Notes: generated by a model not told the origin, from the sequence alone. Shown: positions 25,481-34,308, numbered from the stretch's first letter. The stretch: 47,558 nt of DNA from JAAYDH01 sp964345825 (GCA_964345825.1 CAYFSI010000005.1:1-47558), one strand, 5' to 3'. A program made the numbers and translations.

Positions 25481-25564
25481 TGGTGGGAGGGGGCAGATTC
25501 GAACTGCCGAACCCGAAGGAACAGATTTACAGTCTGCCGCGTTTAGCCTCTTCGCTACCCTCCC
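25481..25564 (-). tRNA. tRNA-Tyr(GTA)
   Basis: 84-nt type II tRNA with acceptor GGGAGGG, anticodon loop CTGTAAA (anticodon GTA), a long variable arm as usual for bacterial tRNA-Tyr, and encoded CCA. Confidence 0.96.
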
Positions 25565-25578
25565 GGATTTTGACATAC

Positions 25579-25654
25579 TGGTGGATGCTGAGGGGCTTGA
25601 ACCCCCGACCTCCGCCGTGTAAAGGCGATGCTCTCCCAGCTGAGCTAAGCATCC
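25579..25654 (-). tRNA. tRNA-Val(TAC)
   Basis: 76 nt with acceptor GGATGCT/AGCATCC, anticodon loop TTTACAC (anticodon TAC) and encoded CCA. First gene of the cluster, order Val-Tyr-Gln-Lys-Leu. Confidence 0.96.
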
Positions 25655-25678
25655 ACATTACGGAATATGCGCCCTAAT

Positions 25679-25708
25679 AATATATCACTTGATATATCAG
25701 CAAGTCAA
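25679..25708 (-). promoter_or_regulatory. Promoter of the tRNA cluster
   Basis: On the minus strand TTGACT (25703-25708), 18 bp and TATATT (25679-25684). The predicted start is about 18 nt before tRNA-Val. The spacer holds the self-complementary TGATATATCA. Confidence 0.75.
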
Positions 25709-25709
25709 C

Positions 25710-25740
25710 GAAAAAAATCGCTGTTTTGGAGCGACTTTTT
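25710..25740 (-). terminator. Terminator after pgi
   Basis: TCGCT/AGCGA stem with a 7-nt loop, followed on the minus strand by TTTTTTT. A poly-T also lies on the other side, so it may work both ways. Confidence 0.7.
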
Positions 25741-25758
25741 TGGTATTTTAAACTATGT

Positions 25759-27036
25759 TTAGCACCCTTTTTTCCCTAGTAAATGGAACATATTTTTCTT
25801 ATATATTTCCACTCCAGGTTGATTAAATGGGTTTATTTCTAATAAATATGCAGACATCGCGCAAGCTCTCATGAAGAAATAGAAGAGATGTCCAAGCGTG
25901 AATGGGCTGAGCTCTTCAAGAGTGATGATGTTACATGGAACATTACCCTCTTCAACGTGAGCTTTTAAGGTTCCTTCAAAGGCTTTTTGATTCACGAAAG
26001 CTAAATCTTTTCCTTCGAGATAATTGAGTCCATCGAGATCATCTTTGTCATAAGGAATTTTTATGTCTGATTGTGGTTTAATAACATTGATGATTGTTTC
26101 AAAAAGTAGTGGGGTGCCATCTTGAATAAATTGGCCAAGGGAATGCAAGTCAGTGGAGAAAGTCGCACTGGCGGGGAATAATCCTTTTTTATTCTTTCCT
26201 TCGGATTCACCGAATAATTGTTTTAACCATTCGGAAATTTGGCTCATTTGTGGCTCATATGTCACATACATCTCAACCAGTTTTTGTTGACGATATAGGT
26301 AATCTCTACTGACGGCGTATTGGTAACAAACATTTTTCGCTAAATTGCCATTATCAAATTCTTGGCGAGCGATTTTCGCTCCATCCATGAAAGCTTGAAT
26401 ATCGACTCCGGCACAGGCAAGAGGAAAGAGACCAACAGCGGTAAAAACACTATATCTTCCTCCGATATCATCGGGAAGAACATAAGTTGAATATCCTTCT
26501 TGCATACAGAGGGTTTTAAGCGCCCCGCGAGATTTATCAGTTGTGGCATAGATTGCTTTTTGAGCTTTCTTTTTGCCGACTTGTTTTTCCAGTAATTCTT
26601 TTAATAGACGAAAGGAGATAGAAGTCTCAGTAGTAGTGCCACTTTTGCTTATCACATTAATGGCGAATTTTTTGCCTCTTAAATATTCCATAATTTGAGC
26701 GACATAATTAGGGGAAAAAGTTTGACCCATGAATATGATTTCGAGTTTATTTTGGCTCTTCAAGCCTTGGAGAGCTTCAAGAGCAGCTCGACTGCCAAGA
26801 TAACTACCCCCGATTCCACAGACGACAAGAATATCAAAATTTCCTCTGACATATTGAGCATCTTTTAAAATTTGGGAGAATTCATCTTTATCATAATTTA
26901 AAGGCCAATCAGCCCATCCAAGATAATCATTTCCAAGACCAGTCTTGGCATCAATCATGTGATTAATAGCGATAACCTTGTCTTTGTATTGGTTTAAAAC
27001 CTCTTTGGTAATTAGATTGTTTAATTGCAATTTCAT
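25759..27036 (-). CDS. pgi: Glucose-6-phosphate isomerase
   Basis: Interconverts glucose-6-P and fructose-6-P in glycolysis. 425 residues, slightly shorter than the 445-450 of other Firmicutes. Motifs are GIGGSYLGSRAALEAL, the phosphate-binding ISKSGTTTETSI, and the family signature in GGRYSVFTAVGLFPLA. Its ATG overlaps the stop of the S1-domain gene (ATGA). In Bacillus the S1-domain gene yugI also lies close to pgi, so the neighbourhood is conserved. Confidence 0.97.
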   Translation of the reverse strand: MKLQLNNLITKEVLNQYKDKVIAINHMIDAKTGLGNDYLGWADWPLNYDKDEFSQILKDAQYVRGNFDILVVCGIGGSYLGSRAALEALQGLKSQNKLEIIFMGQTFSPNYVAQIMEYLRGKKFAINVISKSGTTTETSISFRLLKELLEKQVGKKKAQKAIYATTDKSRGALKTLCMQEGYSTYVLPDDIGGRYSVFTAVGLFPLACAGVDIQAFMDGAKIARQEFDNGNLAKNVCYQYAVSRDYLYRQQKLVEMYVTYEPQMSQISEWLKQLFGESEGKNKKGLFPASATFSTDLHSLGQFIQDGTPLLFETIINVIKPQSDIKIPYDKDDLDGLNYLEGKDLAFVNQKAFEGTLKAHVEEGNVPCNIITLEELSPFTLGHLFYFFMRACAMSAYLLEINPFNQPGVEIYKKNMFHLLGKKGC

Positions 27037-27410
27037 TTTTCTTGGTCTCCCTTAATTTTCTTTAGCGTCATTTCCTTCCACTCAGGAAGTTTCTTTTCAA
27101 GAGGGTCAAAGTCTCCATCTTTCACAACAGGGACTTTTCGAGTGGCGTTGTCGTGGGTGTTATATGTTTGTTCCTCAGGCACTTGTTTCAAAGACACTCT
27201 TAAAAATCCATTCGTTGGATCAACAGAAATTACTTTGACACACATTTCGTCTCCCGTGGATCCAAACTTCTCGATATCACGAATGTAAGAATTTGAAATT
27301 TCAGAAATGTGAAGTAAGCCTTGACTTCCATCTTCAAAAATTAAGAAAAGAGCATAAGGCTTAACATTCGTTACCTTGCCAATAACTAAAGCACCAATTT
27401 CATAAGACAT
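27033..27410 (-). CDS. S1 RNA-binding domain protein (YugI/CvfD-like)
   Basis: 125 residues. A single S1 domain fills the first 75 residues (GALVIGKVTNVKPYALFLIF, then GLLHISEIS and RVSLKQV) and a charged tail follows. Members such as YugI/GSP13 and CvfD bind the ribosome or mRNA and act as general stress or post-transcriptional regulators. An AGAGGT site precedes the ATG. A TATAAT box lies about 30 nt upstream, so this gene leads the transcript into pgi. Confidence 0.9.
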   Translation of the reverse strand: MSYEIGALVIGKVTNVKPYALFLIFEDGSQGLLHISEISNSYIRDIEKFGSTGDEMCVKVISVDPTNGFLRVSLKQVPEEQTYNTHDNATRKVPVVKDGDFDPLEKKLPEWKEMTLKKIKGDQEK

Positions 27411-27441
27411 AGGGTTACCTCTTTTTAATTATATATTTTTA

Positions 27442-27470
27442 CAAGAAAAAAGGTAGTTTTATCTACCTTC
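27442..27470. terminator. Terminator after the HAD gene
   Basis: AAGGTAG/CTACCTT 7-bp stem with a U-tract on the minus strand (and on the plus strand), between the HAD stop and the S1-gene promoter. Confidence 0.75.
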
Positions 27471-27475
27471 GTTTT

Positions 27476-28306
27476 TTATTTACTGGCCAGCATTTTTTCT
27501 TTGCGATCAATCTCGTCTTTGATACCGGCAGAGTCGATTATCAAACGCATAATCTTATCTAAATCGCTACCAGCGGTATAGTCAGCGCGGCACATAAAGC
27601 TGCAACGACCATCAATGTAAATTTGACGGACCTTATCGCTTTCCTTTTCCGGATAAACAGCGATTGAACGACCACCGTTATGCTTAACGAGAGTCATACA
27701 AGCGATATCGGTCATTCCATCACCGACATAAACGATATTGGAATATGGAATTCTTAAGCTTGGTGTTTTTTTATTAACTGCATTATCATCTGTCATATCA
27801 AAAACGCCTTTGGCGATACGGAAGAAGAACTGGGTTTTTTGAGTGTAGTTAATGGTTAATTTTGGCCAGATTGGTTCGCCTTCTTTGTTGTAAAAGTATT
27901 CACATCCATAGGCAGCGGTAAATTGATCATAAATTGAACAACCTTCCACAATCTCTTTCGTACCTGAAGAAACGAGATAGTGCTCGATGATAATACCTTT
28001 TGAAGCAGCGTATTCATCAATACGCTTGAACCAAGTAGTCACACCAGGGTAAAACTTAATATTTTTACCACATTCGCGAAGATATTCTTTGGTCAACTTA
28101 ATGCCTTTTTCTTTGGCTTTAGCGACCATCATATACATATAGGAAAGAACTCTTTCAACCCCAGTTTTCAAAGAAAATTTGGTCGTCTCATCCCAGAATT
28201 CTGCTGGAGTCATTCCGAGAGCAGGGATAAAAGAATAGTTTTGCATATCGGTTGTCGATAGTGTTTTATCGAAATCATACATAATGGCAATAATTGGTTT
28301 TGACAT
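27476..28306 (-). CDS. HAD-superfamily phosphatase (phosphoserine phosphatase-like)
   Basis: 276 residues. HAD motif I is YDFDKTLST (Asp nucleophile and acid/base Asp), motif II SSGT, motif IV GDGMTD. A helical cap lies between motifs I and II, as in subfamily I enzymes such as serine phosphatase. The substrate is unknown. The ATG at 28306 has TGAGGT upstream and begins right before motif I; the open frame extends 18 codons further without conserved residues. Monocistronic. Confidence 0.85.
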   Translation of the reverse strand: MSKPIIAIMYDFDKTLSTTDMQNYSFIPALGMTPAEFWDETTKFSLKTGVERVLSYMYMMVAKAKEKGIKLTKEYLRECGKNIKFYPGVTTWFKRIDEYAASKGIIIEHYLVSSGTKEIVEGCSIYDQFTAAYGCEYFYNKEGEPIWPKLTINYTQKTQFFFRIAKGVFDMTDDNAVNKKTPSLRIPYSNIVYVGDGMTDIACMTLVKHNGGRSIAVYPEKESDKVRQIYIDGRCSFMCRADYTAGSDLDKIMRLIIDSAGIKDEIDRKEKMLASK

Positions 28307-28437
28307 GTTATTTAACCTCATAAAAGATTTTATCATACTTTTCTTACGATAGTCAATCACTAGGCTAAAGCCTGTTTCTCAATCTTCATTTTGAAATACC
28401 AGTTAAATATGATAGTATTTCATTACGAGAAAAAAGT

Positions 28438-28977
28438 ATGTTTGATAATCTCGAACCTTGGTTGGATACTTTATTAACAATTATCACTATTGTCGGGGCG
28501 ATAATGGTCTTTTTGTTGATTGTTGACATCGGCTTGATTGGAACTTTTCGAGCGATACTCAAACGCCACAACAAAGCAATGAATGTCATGTTAATGACAA
28601 AATATGATAACATCAAAAAAATAATTGATGTTTTAGACGAAATTGGTTGTTCTGTTGATGTTAGATTGAAGAAGACTTTCACTTCAATTGACACTAGGCT
28701 GTTTGCATCTCAGGATACGCTAGAATGCAAACAAGCGAGAGATAAATTAACCTATCTTCAATCAGAAATATTTTTCCTTTCCCGAAAGAACACATTCGTG
28801 GAAAATAAAGAGAAATTCACTGTGGCTAAAAACAACATTTTAGAGACTGACGTCGTCTATCGAAATACTGTCGCCATGTATAACGCAGACGTCCTTGGAT
28901 ATAACTATTGGATTAGGTTTTTGCCATATCGATGGCTCTTCCTCATGTTCAAGATAAAGGAAAAAGAATTAATATAA
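28438..28977 (+). CDS. LemA-like membrane protein
   Basis: 179 residues. One N-terminal transmembrane helix (about 12-34) is followed by long helices and the LemA-like closing motif TVAMYNADVLGYNYWIRFLP. LemA proteins are membrane-anchored helical bundles of unclear function. Here the helix is longer and the C terminus ends in a hydrophobic WLFLMFKI segment. TTGAAA (28391-28396) and TAGTAT (28413-28418) form a possible promoter with a leader of about 13 nt. Confidence 0.75.
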   Translation: MFDNLEPWLDTLLTIITIVGAIMVFLLIVDIGLIGTFRAILKRHNKAMNVMLMTKYDNIKKIIDVLDEIGCSVDVRLKKTFTSIDTRLFASQDTLECKQARDKLTYLQSEIFFLSRKNTFVENKEKFTVAKNNILETDVVYRNTVAMYNADVLGYNYWIRFLPYRWLFLMFKIKEKELI

Positions 28978-29009
28978 GGAATTGTTGGCGCAAACAATTT
29001 CTTTTTTTA
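28978..29009 (+). terminator. Intrinsic terminator after the LemA-like gene
   Basis: AATTGTT/AACAATT stem, 6-nt loop, then CTTTTTTT. Confidence 0.8.
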
Positions 29010-29088
29010 CTAATCGGCGTGGTTTACAATAAAAAAATGGTGAGTCATTTTGCTCTCCATCGCTATTTCTATTAATAAGGAGAATATT

Positions 29089-30798
29089 ATGAAGACGCAA
29101 ACTGTAAAATTTAGTCAATATCCATTCATTGTTCCTACGGAAAAACGAATTGCCAACAAGTTAGAAAAATTGGTTAGTGATTTAAAAGAATGTGGATCTG
29201 CCCGCACTGCTACTTTAGCGGTTAAACATTGGAATAAATATGGGGAAGAACTCTCAACTCAACTGAGTTTAATTTCCGTGAAATACAGTGTCGACACGAC
29301 TAATAAGGCATATAAGAAAGCCCAAGACAAGATGGATGAACTTTCTCCATTGATTTCAAAATATTCAAATGATTACGAAAAAATCATGTCCAAAGCCAGT
29401 TTCCGAAAAGACTTGGAAAAAGTTTATGGAAAATACCTCTTCAAAATGTATGACAACGCTTTAAAGGCTTTTGATGAAAAAATCATGCCTGATTTAGCTC
29501 AAGAAAATAAACTAGTTAGCCAATATGATGCTGTTCTTGGAGGAGCAAAGATTGATTTCCGTGGCGAAGTATTGAATTTACCTCAGCTTGGAAAATACAT
29601 GCAAGATAAGGATCGTTCAACCCGCAAGGAAGCTTCTCAAGCCATGGACAAGTGGCTTGGAGAACATGAAGCAGAAATCGGGAGCATCTATTCTCAATTA
29701 GTTACACTTCGTGATTCAATGGCGAAAAAACTCGGTTTCAAAAACTTTGTTGAGCTAGGATATCTCCGCTTAGGTAGAACTGATTATAATGCCAAGATGG
29801 TGAAAAAATATCGCGAACAAATCGCCCAAGAAGTAGTCCCTGTCTGTCAAAAATTATATAAGCTGCAAATGAAGGGTTTAAAAATCAAAGATCCACAATA
29901 CTATGATTATAATCTAAAGTTTGCTTCGGGAAACGCTCACCCAATCGGTGATGTGAACTACATTGTTGATGAGACCAAGCATATGTTTGCTGATTTGTCT
30001 AAAGAGTCAAATGAGTTTATCAACTTCATGGTTGATAACGAGTTATTAGATCTCGTTTCTCGCCAAGGAAAAGCTCCTGGCGGATACTGCACCTATTTCC
30101 CGATTTATAAATCTCCATTTATTTTTGCCAACTTCAATGGTACGGAAGATGATGTTTTTACTCTCGCACATGAATGCGGACATGCTTTCCAAGCTTATTT
30201 GTGTTCTGGAATCAAAATTCCCGAATATCAAAATCCAACCTTAGAGAGTTGTGAAATCCATTCCATGAGTATGGAATTCTTCGCCTGGCCTTATATGGAC
30301 AAGTTCTTTGGCGAAGCAGACGACAAAGCTAAGTTCACTCATTTATCTGGCGCATTACAATTTTTACCATATGGCATCTCCGTTGATGAATTCCAACACT
30401 GGGTTTATGAACATCCAACCGCTACTCATGATGAGAGATGCGCTATTTGGAGAGATATTGAAAAGAGATACACTCCTCATAAACAATATGATGATACCCC
30501 AACCTTAAATAAAGGCACTTATTGGATGAGACAGTCTCACATCTTTGGGTCCCCATTCTATTACATTGATTACACCTTGGCCCAAGTAGTGGCCTTTGAG
30601 TTCTTCCTCCTTGATCGCAAAAATCACGAAAGAGCGTGGAAGAAATATGTCAAACTAACCAAATGTGGTGGTAAATATCCATTCGTGGAGTTATTAGAGA
30701 AGAATCATTTGAAGAATCCTTTCGAAGAAGGAACAATCAAAAAGATTATTAATCCTTTATCAAAGATTCTCAAAAGCATCGACACAAAAAACTTCTAA
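29089..30798 (+). CDS. pepF: Oligoendopeptidase F-type M3 metallopeptidase
   Basis: Cytoplasmic zinc peptidase degrading short peptides. 569 residues. The zinc site HEXXH is LAHECGHAF with His361, and the third ligand Glu lies in TLESCEIHSMSMEF. The M3 end motif (YIDYTLAQVVAFEFF) is present. The ATG at 29089 follows AAGGAGA; a TTG at 29050 upstream has no support. TACAAT at 29025-29030 provides a -10. Confidence 0.93.
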   Translation: MKTQTVKFSQYPFIVPTEKRIANKLEKLVSDLKECGSARTATLAVKHWNKYGEELSTQLSLISVKYSVDTTNKAYKKAQDKMDELSPLISKYSNDYEKIMSKASFRKDLEKVYGKYLFKMYDNALKAFDEKIMPDLAQENKLVSQYDAVLGGAKIDFRGEVLNLPQLGKYMQDKDRSTRKEASQAMDKWLGEHEAEIGSIYSQLVTLRDSMAKKLGFKNFVELGYLRLGRTDYNAKMVKKYREQIAQEVVPVCQKLYKLQMKGLKIKDPQYYDYNLKFASGNAHPIGDVNYIVDETKHMFADLSKESNEFINFMVDNELLDLVSRQGKAPGGYCTYFPIYKSPFIFANFNGTEDDVFTLAHECGHAFQAYLCSGIKIPEYQNPTLESCEIHSMSMEFFAWPYMDKFFGEADDKAKFTHLSGALQFLPYGISVDEFQHWVYEHPTATHDERCAIWRDIEKRYTPHKQYDDTPTLNKGTYWMRQSHIFGSPFYYIDYTLAQVVAFEFFLLDRKNHERAWKKYVKLTKCGGKYPFVELLEKNHLKNPFEEGTIKKIINPLSKILKSIDTKNF

Positions 30799-30813
30799 AT
30801 ATTAGGACAAGAA

Positions 30814-30841
30814 AAAACCGCATCAGCCACGATGCGGTTTT
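30814..30841. terminator. Bidirectional terminator after pepF
   Basis: A perfect 11-bp stem (AAAACCGCATC / GATGCGGTTTT, loop AGCCAC) between converging genes. Confidence 0.9.
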
Positions 30842-30858
30842 GTTTTGCTCTGTTTTTT

Positions 30859-31326
30859 CTACCAATCAAGTTTTAAGGCAATGAAGTTTGCTACTGTGGC
30901 AAGAACAACGCCAAGCAAAGAAATGTAATAACCGGCGTGGTAGTAGACAATGATTGGACTGGAAGGATGGGCAATATACTCGGTATTTAAATAAACATAG
31001 AGCGAACCCATCGAGGCAACAAGGGCCAATCCAATGACCAAACTTACGAGGGAAGAAATCAATACGATTTTCTCAACCTTAGCAGTTGGCACAAAGAATG
31101 GAAGTCCCATAATTCCGAGAGCAATCCCGGCTAGTAGAATGAGCATAAAACCGATGAAGGCTGGCCACGCGCCAAGAGTAAGGCCTCCGGGGCCATCAAA
31201 AAAGAAAAATGTAGCTGGTTTGATACCACTGTCCATAGTGATAAAGGGCAAAAACATCGCCAACACACTGACAATAGCGGATCCAAAGCCGAACCACATG
31301 TAGAAGACGCTGGATAATTTTTTCAT
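30859..31326 (-). CDS. Small four-helix membrane protein
   Basis: 155 residues, not recognised. Four hydrophobic helices are visible (about 8-30, 55-75, 85-110 and 130-150), with a Gly/Phe-rich loop (FFFFDGPGGLTLG) after the first. A strong GGAGGATT site precedes the ATG at 31326. It stands alone between pepF and the pseudogene region. Glycine- and phenylalanine-rich loops occur in several uncharacterised Firmicute membrane families, but no specific function can be assigned. Confidence 0.75.
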   Translation of the reverse strand: MKKLSSVFYMWFGFGSAIVSVLAMFLPFITMDSGIKPATFFFFDGPGGLTLGAWPAFIGFMLILLAGIALGIMGLPFFVPTAKVEKIVLISSLVSLVIGLALVASMGSLYVYLNTEYIAHPSSPIIVYYHAGYYISLLGVVLATVANFIALKLDW

Positions 31327-31495
31327 ATCTAATCCTCCAAAACTGATTACATTTATTTTAATAAAATATGGCATTGTTGCAACAAAAAAAGAAAATATCC
31401 AATCATAGATACTGGCTTAAGAATTCTTTTTTACTTTTGTACATAGGTATGTAAATAATGAGAACCAATATAAAGAAAAATAAAAGGTAATGGAT

Positions 31496-31978
31496 TTAAT
31501 GACGGAACCAGTAACCGCCTGAATGACCTCCTCCACCTCGGTTTCCACCTATTCCTCTAAAAACTAAAGGAAATAATAGGCGACCGGGAAAAGCTCCAAA
31601 GAGAAGAACTCCGACAACAATTAGAACCCACCCCCACCAAGGCAATGAAAATGTTTCGTGATCACTTGGTAATAATCCAAAGAACTCTTATTTATTGATT
31701 TCGTATTCGTCAAGGAAACTCTGAAAATTATACGAAGTATAGGCATAAACATTCAGGTAAACAAATTGTTGAACAGCAAAATAAAAGTTTATCAATCGCT
31801 GATCATAATCGAAATCAGGAATATCAGGATCATCAAAATAGTCATTAGCTAGACCCTCAGCAGTAAAGGCGGATAGAAATCCGGACATTTTTGAGCCAAT
31901 TTCAATGACCATGTCATTATAGATGAATTCTTCCTCGTTTTTTGAAATTGTCACTTTTGGTTTTGCAAACAGTGTCAA
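31496..31978 (-). pseudogene. Remnant of a TPM/YgcG-like membrane protein gene
   Basis: One continuous reading frame is broken by a TAA at 31688-31690. The upstream part (96 residues from a TTG, acidic, ending YEINK) has no ATG and is closed upstream by a stop at 32024-32026. The downstream part encodes a transmembrane helix (WWGWVLIVVGVLLFGAF) and a tail GGNRGGGGHSGGYWFRH ending in TAA. A helix plus Gly/His-rich tail is the C-terminal design of TPM-domain (YgcG-like) proteins. The signal peptide and most of the TPM domain are missing, and the promoter of the DUF1538 gene occupies the place of its 5' end. The family call is moderate; the broken state is clear. Confidence 0.65.
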
Positions 31979-32049
31979 TGTATTTGTCTCTTTACCAATT
32001 TGATGTGCATTTTTTAATCGATTTTAGTATACTTTTAGAGGTATTCAAT

Positions 32050-33561
32050 ATGTTAAAAAGTTTTTTATTAAATTTAAAAACCTCGATTTTGTCGATATTA
32101 CCACTTGTGGTGGTTGCTTTTATTTTTCATTTTTTGGGTCTTGTCTCTTTATCTAATCTTGAGATAATTAAGTTGTCTATTGCGTCCATCTTATTAATTA
32201 TAGGCATGGTTATGTTTAATTTTGGTGTTAATTCATCATTAATAACTATAGGTGATCTTCTCGGTTCCTCATTAACAAAAATAAAGAAATTAGTTGTGAT
32301 TGTTCTAATAATATTTTCGATTGGTTTTTTAGTCACTTTCGCTGAACCTTCTGTTGCATTGTTGGCTCGACAAGTGCCGTCGGACGATCTATTATTTATC
32401 GCTTTTGTAAGCCTTGGTGCAGGATTGTTTTTAGTGATTGGTGTTTTAAGAATTATATTTAATAGACCAATTAATACACTTCTGATGATTGGATATCTTG
32501 GAGTTTTTACACTTATCACTTTTGTCGACTCTGGTTACATCCCCATGGCTTTTGATAGTAGTGGTGTTACAACTGGTTTATTAACCGTTCCGTTTATAAT
32601 GGCTATAGGTCGAGGTATTGCGTCGTCACATAGTAATAAACACAATCAAAATGATAGTTTTGGTCTCGTTGGTTTAGTATGTATTGGTCCGATTATTTTT
32701 GTTCTCTTAATGGGAATTATCGCAGGAAGTGCACCAACAATAACTGCTACAGACACAATGCCTGTGACCAATTTGTTTTTATCTTTGATTGAAGAAATTG
32801 GTTCAACAGCATTTAGCATTGCAATAATTCTTATACCAATTTTAGTTTTCTTCTATTTTTATCAAATAATTCTTATAAAATTAACAAAGAAAAGCCTGCT
32901 TAAAATTATTGTGGGTTCAATTTGGGTATTCTTTGGAATGTTATTATTTTTGTCAGGAGCAAACTTTGGTTTTGTTGGGCCTGCTACTTCATTCGGAAAA
33001 TCTTTGGCTGAGCAAAATAGTGTTACTCTTTTAGTGCTAGTAGTGGTTGTAATTGGAGCAACAAGTGTTATCGCTGAACCAAGTGTGCACATTTTAGGTG
33101 AGCAGGTTGAAGAATTAAGTGATGGCGTTATTAAGAAATCCACAATTGTAATAACTTTAGCTATTGGTGTTGCTATATCTTTATCGATTGCTGCATTAAG
33201 AATTAGATTCAATATACCGATTATTTTCTTTGTTGCTCCTAGTTATGTTTTTGCCTTAATACTATCGCTATTCACACCACCTATGTATACAGCTATGGCT
33301 GCAGATAGTGGTGGTGCTGTTACGGGTGCGGTTGCAGCTAGTTTCATCTCGCCAATGATTGGCGGATTAGCTTTAGGCGTTTTAGGTGAAGGATCGTTCG
33401 CGGAATATGGATTAGGTACGATTGGCTTAATGGCTATGATGCCTTTGATTAGCATTCAATTACTAGGCTTGCGCGTTAAGCTTAAGGCAGATGTAAGTAG
33501 ACGTATAGCCTTACGTCGTATTAGAGAAGCAGATGAAAATCAAATCATCTACTTTGATTAG
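32050..33561 (+). CDS. DUF1538 membrane protein with internal duplication
   Basis: 503 residues, about 12 hydrophobic helices and no signal peptide. Two homologous halves are visible. FAEPSVALLARQV (Glu99) matches IAEPSVHILGEQV (Glu343). DSSGVTTG (Asp169) matches DSGGAVTG (Asp419). This paired-repeat design, with conserved Glu-Pro and Asp-Ser-x-Gly in the membrane, is typical of a secondary transporter, but the substrate of DUF1538 proteins is unknown to me. AGAGG at 32037-32041 precedes the ATG; an upstream in-frame start would only add non-conserved residues. Two PII-like genes follow in one operon, as SbtB follows the bicarbonate transporter SbtA or GlnK follows AmtB, suggesting regulation by direct binding. 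Confidence 0.88.
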   Translation: MLKSFLLNLKTSILSILPLVVVAFIFHFLGLVSLSNLEIIKLSIASILLIIGMVMFNFGVNSSLITIGDLLGSSLTKIKKLVVIVLIIFSIGFLVTFAEPSVALLARQVPSDDLLFIAFVSLGAGLFLVIGVLRIIFNRPINTLLMIGYLGVFTLITFVDSGYIPMAFDSSGVTTGLLTVPFIMAIGRGIASSHSNKHNQNDSFGLVGLVCIGPIIFVLLMGIIAGSAPTITATDTMPVTNLFLSLIEEIGSTAFSIAIILIPILVFFYFYQIILIKLTKKSLLKIIVGSIWVFFGMLLFLSGANFGFVGPATSFGKSLAEQNSVTLLVLVVVVIGATSVIAEPSVHILGEQVEELSDGVIKKSTIVITLAIGVAISLSIAALRIRFNIPIIFFVAPSYVFALILSLFTPPMYTAMAADSGGAVTGAVAASFISPMIGGLALGVLGEGSFAEYGLGTIGLMAMMPLISIQLLGLRVKLKADVSRRIALRRIREADENQIIYFD

Positions 33562-33572
33562 GAGGTTGGATT

Positions 33573-33962
33573 ATGGCACGTAAATCTAATAGCAAACCAG
33601 TCTTCGAAAGAAAGAAATTATCCTTACTCGTTATAATTTGTAATCACGGAGTAAGTGATGTTTTTGTCGAGCATCTTCAAACTCTTGAAGTTAACCTAAA
33701 ACTAACCATTTTGGGCAATGGAACCGTTACAGATGAATTGAAAAATATCTTAGGTTTAAGTGAATCTAAGAAGGACATCATCTTTGCTGTGATTAAGAAC
33801 GAGAGACTTGATGAAGCATTTGAATATATTGAAACTCGTTTTAAACTATCGCCAAAACATAGAGGCGTGGCCTTTAGTATAAAAATAACCTCCTTAGTAG
33901 GGGTATCAGTTTACAAAATTCTATCTAATACAATCGAGTTAAAACCTATTGGGGGTAAGTAA
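33573..33962 (+). CDS. PII-like regulatory protein A (divergent)
   Basis: 129 residues with the ferredoxin-like beta-alpha-beta arrangement of PII proteins: LSLLVIICNHG, then KLTILGNGTVTDELKNILG where the T-loop is expected, then IIFAVIKNERLDEAFEYI and GVAFSIKI. It is less canonical than the following gene. The GxGT element persists, but the region is altered and carries a basic N terminus (MARKSNSK). A strong TAGGAGGT site sits in the 11-nt gap after the DUF1538 gene. Probably a dedicated partner of the transporter, forming homo- or heterotrimers with protein B; inference. Confidence 0.8.
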   Translation: MARKSNSKPVFERKKLSLLVIICNHGVSDVFVEHLQTLEVNLKLTILGNGTVTDELKNILGLSESKKDIIFAVIKNERLDEAFEYIETRFKLSPKHRGVAFSIKITSLVGVSVYKILSNTIELKPIGGK

Positions 33963-33963
33963 T

Positions 33964-34308
33964 ATGGAAGAGAAAAGAATATTAGTCATCGCTGTCATTA
34001 ATGCTGGATTTGTTGATTTAGTCATGGATGCTGCTAGAGATGCAGGTGCCACCGGAGGCACTGTAATTCACGGACGTGGTACTGGCAATAAACAAATTGA
34101 AAAAACATTTGGAATTACGATCACGCCAAATAAAGAAGTAGTCCTTATTGTTATACCTGAATCGATTCATGAAGCCGTAGTGAATGCCATTTACAAAAAC
34201 GCCGGTTTAGATGCGCCTAGCCAAGGTATTGTTTTTACCCTACCAATTGATCGTGTCGCTGGGTTAAGTGGTGAATTACAAGAAGTTGTTGAAGACGCTG
34301 CGGAATAA
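33964..34308 (+). CDS. PII family protein B (GlnB-like)
   Basis: 114 residues, close to the PII size of 112. The core GATGGTVIHGRGTGNKQ is a typical PII GG-x(2)-GRG-type loop and strand, followed by KEVVLIVIPESIHEAVVNAI and SQGIVFTLPIDRVAGL. No tyrosine corresponding to the uridylylated Tyr51 is seen, so control is probably by ligand binding only. The ATG at 33964 is 1 nt behind the stop of protein A and has GGGGGTAAG upstream. An earlier TTG would overlap. Confidence 0.86.
   Translation: MEEKRILVIAVINAGFVDLVMDAARDAGATGGTVIHGRGTGNKQIEKTFGITITPNKEVVLIVIPESIHEAVVNAIYKNAGLDAPSQGIVFTLPIDRVAGLSGELQEVVEDAAE

Noticed and set aside
25199..25677. Open reading frames on the + strand through 25199-25677
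   Set aside because: They run antisense through the five tRNA genes and show no protein-like conservation or ribosome-binding sites.
31942..32049. Longer N terminus for the DUF1538 protein (open frame from 31942)
   Set aside because: The extra residues are not conserved-looking, the frame passes through the promoter region, and AGAGG fits the ATG at 32050.
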